A DNA stretch of 7,153 bases, taken from Candidatus Methylomirabilota bacterium. GTDB taxonomy: Bacteria; Methylomirabilota; Methylomirabilia; Methylomirabilales; JACQHM01. Made by a program: the position numbers and the translations under genes. Of the stretch, positions 4,714 to 7,153 are shown in pieces (within the stretch, counting starts at the first letter, position 1; every line of letters begins with the position of its first letter). Below the pieces are notes generated by a model. It searched no databases. It saw only the letters and a program-made list of their open reading frames with translations, and had not been told where the DNA came from. Location: the NCBI GenBank assembly GCA_016199025.1, contig JACQHM010000029.1, forward strand, positions 1 through 7,153, in the 5' to 3' direction.

Positions 4714-6863
4714 TGATCAAAACCGGAACATTCGTTGACCCGGCCCTGGAGTACTATGCCCGCGGCTGGCCGGTGATCCCCGTCGATGCCGACAAGCGGC
4801 CATTATGCGAGTGGGGCCGGTGGCGTTTTCAGGGGCAGACCGAAGCGGAGGTCCTGGACTTGTTCTCGCGTCCGGCACACGGAATGGCCCTGCTCACCTG
4901 GCCCGCGTCTGAGCTTGTTGTCCTGGACTTCGATGGTTGCCACGCCCACGAGGTGTGGCAGACAACCGGCATCATCCTACCCTCGACGGCACAGACCCGA
5001 ACCCGGAGCGGCGGGACGCATCTGATCTTTCGCTTTCCCGATGGCACACCGCAACCCGGTCAAGCAGCGGTCGATCAAACGTTTCAGCGCAAAGTCCGCC
5101 TTGCGGTGGACCGGAACTGCGGCTGTGCGAAGCCCTGCGGGGTCGATCTCCTCCTCAACGGCTATTTCATCGTTCCGCCCACACCCGGTTACCGCGAAGA
5201 TCCTGACCATCCACTTGAACCAGGTCGTCTTGCAACAATCCCCCCGGAGGTTCTCTCCCTGGCACGCGCAGGAGCGAAGAGCACAGCCAACCCGGTCCCC
5301 GATGCCTCCGGCAATGATTGGTTTGCATGGGCGCTGCACGGGCCTATCCCGGAGGGCCAGCGAAATGACACGGCAACCCGCATCGCTGGGGCGTTGCTCG
5401 CCAAAAGTCTCCCCCCCGATCACGTTTACCTCTTGTTAGTGCCATGGGCAAGAATGATCTGTGTCCCGCCGATGGACCTCGGGGAACTTCAAATTACTGT
5501 GCGAAGCATCGCCCGAAAAGAAGCGACGAAGGCTAAAAAGAAGGGCACCTCGAGCCCCCTGACACTATGGGAGGCAGCACGGTCCGCGCTAGACTTCGTA
5601 AATAGCGCCGAGGCAGAGCCGGAATGGCTTGAATACCCCCTCCTCGCACCCGGCTCCATCACCGAAATCTTTAGCCCGCGTGGCATCGGGAAGACTCACG
5701 TCGCACACGCCTTAGGCGTCAAGCTGGCCCGTCGCGGCAAGCGAGTGTTGCTGCTCGACCGAGACAATTCTCCCCGCGAGGTGAAGCAGCGGCTTCGGGG
5801 CTGGGGGGCGGGCACCGCGGAGGCCGCAACGCTGAAGGTTATGACCCGCGACAAAGCCCCCCCGCTGACCGATGCGGCAGCCTGGGCGAGCTTCCCATTC
5901 CAGGAGTACGACTTGGTCATCATCGACTCGTTGGATGCCACAACCGAAGGAGTCGGAGAAAAGGACTCTGCGAAGCCCAGCCGGGCCCTCGCCCCGATCC
6001 TCGACCTCGCCCGTCGGGCGGAGGGGCCCGCGATCCTGGTCCTCGGCAACACGGTGAAAAGTGCCGAGCACGGCCGGGGGAGTGGCGTGATCGAAGACCG
6101 GGCTGACATCTGCTTTGAGGGCCGGGACGCCACCGGCCTACTCCCCACGGGACGAAAGCCCTGGTGGTTAGAGCTTCCCCCCGCCGGGGCCTGGGCCTGG
6201 GCGGAGCGGGCCACCCGGCGGAAGCGGCGGTCTCGCTACCGTCTCGCCTTCGTGCCCTCTAAGTTCCGCGTCGGGGAAGAGCCCGATCCTTTTATCCTGG
6301 AGATCGATCTCTCTGCTGAACCCTGGACGCTTCGCGATGTCACCGCCGAAGTGATCCAAGCCGGGGAAGCGGCGCGGGCCCAGGCGGAGCAGGAACGTCA
6401 GAAGCGGCTGGACGAGGCGACCCAGGCCTTGAGCAAGGCAATAGAGGCCCGGTCCCAGGTCGGAGATCCCATGCTGGCCGACAAGGAGGCCGTCCCTTTC
6501 TTGAGGGACCACGGCTTGACGCGAGCGGAAGCGCGCCAGCTCCTTAAAGGTCGAGATGGCCAAGAGTGGCGGATCGAGACCCGGAAGGATCGCCAGGGGC
6601 ACCCTAAGATTCTCCTTCCTCCCGAACCCATAGGGAGTCAATCAAAGGCCCCGGCGGCGGAAAACGCTCTATCTCAAACCCCTCAATCTACAATGGCAGG
6701 AGAACCACCGTTTTCCGCCGACCGTATGGAGACTGCACGGCGGAAAACATCTCCTACCGAAGCCGCTCCAGATGCGGAGATCCGTGATCCCCGTTTCTTT
6801 CCGCCAAAGGTTTCTGAGTCACCCCCTGAGCCCCTGGAGGTGGTGGACCCGTGGGCGATGTGA
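4713..6863 (+). CDS. Primase-polymerase (Prim-Pol) / RecA-like ATPase replication protein
   Basis: A 716-residue fusion typical of plasmid, phage and integrative-element replication proteins. Residues about 9-185 are an N-terminal bifunctional primase/polymerase domain: the metal-binding Asp pair at 72-74 (LVVLDFDG), the SGGTHLIFRF motif with His103, and GVDLLLNGYFIVPPT at about 143-157. Cys136, Cys138 and Cys142 just before GVD could bind zinc. Residues about 305-480 are a RecA/RepA-type ATPase with Walker A SPRGIGKT (321-328), Walker B YDLVIIDS (Asp405), and GNTVKSAEHGRGSGV as the sensor and arginine-finger region. A helical and winged-helix-like part (about 550-635) and a Pro-rich tail follow. 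It should prime, and possibly unwind, DNA at the element's own origin. ATG 4713 is chosen because it overlaps the upstream stop codon (TGATG) with AGGGG upstream; an upstream extension would run inside the HTH gene. Confidence 0.92.
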   Translation: MIKTGTFVDPALEYYARGWPVIPVDADKRPLCEWGRWRFQGQTEAEVLDLFSRPAHGMALLTWPASELVVLDFDGCHAHEVWQTTGIILPSTAQTRTRSGGTHLIFRFPDGTPQPGQAAVDQTFQRKVRLAVDRNCGCAKPCGVDLLLNGYFIVPPTPGYREDPDHPLEPGRLATIPPEVLSLARAGAKSTANPVPDASGNDWFAWALHGPIPEGQRNDTATRIAGALLAKSLPPDHVYLLLVPWARMICVPPMDLGELQITVRSIARKEATKAKKKGTSSPLTLWEAARSALDFVNSAEAEPEWLEYPLLAPGSITEIFSPRGIGKTHVAHALGVKLARRGKRVLLLDRDNSPREVKQRLRGWGAGTAEAATLKVMTRDKAPPLTDAAAWASFPFQEYDLVIIDSLDATTEGVGEKDSAKPSRALAPILDLARRAEGPAILVLGNTVKSAEHGRGSGVIEDRADICFEGRDATGLLPTGRKPWWLELPPAGAWAWAERATRRKRRSRYRLAFVPSKFRVGEEPDPFILEIDLSAEPWTLRDVTAEVIQAGEAARAQAEQERQKRLDEATQALSKAIEARSQVGDPMLADKEAVPFLRDHGLTRAEARQLLKGRDGQEWRIETRKDRQGHPKILLPPEPIGSQSKAPAAENALSQTPQSTMAGEPPFSADRMETARRKTSPTEAAPDAEIRDPRFFPPKVSESPPEPLEVVDPWAM
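6655..6749. repeat. Three copies of a 12-bp motif in the primase gene tail
   Basis: CGGCGGAAAACG (6655-6666), its exact inverse complement CGTTTTCCGCCG (6709-6720) and CGGCGGAAAACA (6738-6749, 11 of 12). The last two can form an 11-bp hairpin with a 17-nt loop. They lie in the low-constraint C-terminal tail of the primase-ATPase gene, a common place for an origin or iteron-like sites in such elements. The hairpin is not followed by a T-run, so it is not a plain terminator. Confidence 0.6.
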
Positions 6864-7153
6864 ACGTCCTGATCGAAGTCCTGACCCTGGGTGGTAAGGT
6901 CCTCTGGGACCCCCCCGACCGGCCCCGACTGTTGGTGCCTGGAGGCGTGGGGGCCAAGCTCCGGGAGGACCTCGGAACGGTCCGGGAGGTTCTTCGCCGG
7001 GCAGTCTTGTTCCGGGAGCAGGCCAACACCTCTGGCCCCATCCCCCTCCTGGTCCTGCCAGAACACCCAGGAAACGAGGGGTGTATCTCCTGCGGGAGTC
7101 CGGTGGACTCGGGCCACTTCCGCTGCCCGGTGTGCAGCTTGGCCGTGGCGCTC
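6851..7153 (+). CDS. Small zinc-ribbon protein, partial
   Basis: The frame is open from GTG at 6851 to the right edge, so 101 residues are visible and the stop codon is outside. GTG 6851 has GGAGGT 9 nt upstream; the alternative GTG at 6860 overlaps the primase stop as GTGA but lacks a well-spaced SD. The N-terminal half (NVLIEVLTLGGKVLWDPPDR, then PRLLVPGGVGAKLREDL) has the feel of a TubC-like docking module, with strands followed by a helix; this is a weak impression. Residues about 78-98 contain a C-x2-C, x10, C-x2-C zinc ribbon (CISCGSPVDSGHFRCPVC). Its coupling to the primase suggests a replication accessory role. No specific function can be given. Confidence 0.72.
   Translation, partial: MGDVNVLIEVLTLGGKVLWDPPDRPRLLVPGGVGAKLREDLGTVREVLRRAVLFREQANTSGPIPLLVLPEHPGNEGCISCGSPVDSGHFRCPVCSLAVAL

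Larger units (their letters stand above)
2350..7153. mobile_element. Integrated mobile element, left part (inferred)
   Basis: The region is inferred to belong to an integrative element because a tRNA-Leu 3' scar marks its left edge. Everything to the right is accessory in character: a HicBA toxin-antitoxin pair, an excisionase-type HTH protein, a primase-polymerase/ATPase and a zinc-ribbon protein. tRNA polarity places the element to the right, since a displaced 3' fragment lies at the element end distal to the reconstituted tRNA. The right end, integrase and intact tRNA-Leu are not in the window. The left boundary is approximate, near the anticodon loop. Confidence 0.62.

Noticed and set aside
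4977..6641. Several long minus-strand frames opposite the primase gene
   Set aside because: All are antisense shadows of a continuous, motif-bearing gene and show Arg/Ser/Pro-rich compositions without SD sites.

Overview
The window looks like a GC-rich Gram-negative bacterial chromosome with the end of an integrated mobile element. It has an ECF sigma/anti-sigma pair, Shine-Dalgarno (SD) sites of the GGAGG type, and sigma-E-like promoter sequences. The style of the genes would fit a deltaproteobacterial, NC10 or Rokubacteria-like lineage, but nothing here fixes the taxon.

Positions 1-2176, all on the minus strand, are a chromosomal envelope-stress-like regulatory block. An ECF sigma factor (2138-1560) is followed by a membrane-anchored zinc-finger anti-sigma factor (1543-392), then by the start of an exported DUF4139-type protein (310 to beyond the left edge). 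Near-identical sigma-E-like promoter sequences lie in front of the sigma gene (GGAACTT, 17 nt, TCTGA) and in front of the DUF4139 gene (GGAACTT, 16 nt, TCTAA). This suggests that the sigma factor controls itself and the exported protein.

Positions 2177-2530 hold no convincing gene. They carry the 3' part of a tRNA-Leu gene (anticodon TAA, minus strand), from the anticodon stem through CCA. The 5' half is absent. This is the usual scar left when a mobile element integrates into a tRNA gene. A 10-bp inverted repeat and repeated TGACACCA motifs lie just inside. By polarity, the element extends to the right of about 2350 and beyond the window. The intact tRNA-Leu and the integrase should lie at its far end.

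Positions 2531-4366 are a tightly packed minus-strand operon inside the element. In order of transcription it contains a large unrecognised protein ending in a helix-turn-helix, a 66-residue protein that seems to start with CTG, the HicB antitoxin and the HicA toxin. The large gene is split by a one-base frameshift at a nine-C tract. A TTGACA/TAAACT promoter lies upstream.

Positions 4528-7153 are a divergent plus-strand replication operon. An excisionase-type HTH protein overlaps a 716-residue primase-polymerase/RecA-like ATPase, which overlaps a partial zinc-ribbon protein. The tail of the primase gene carries three copies of a 12-bp motif in mixed orientation, a possible origin or regulatory site. 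Together these parts suggest a tRNA-Leu-integrated, possibly self-replicating element stabilised by HicBA.
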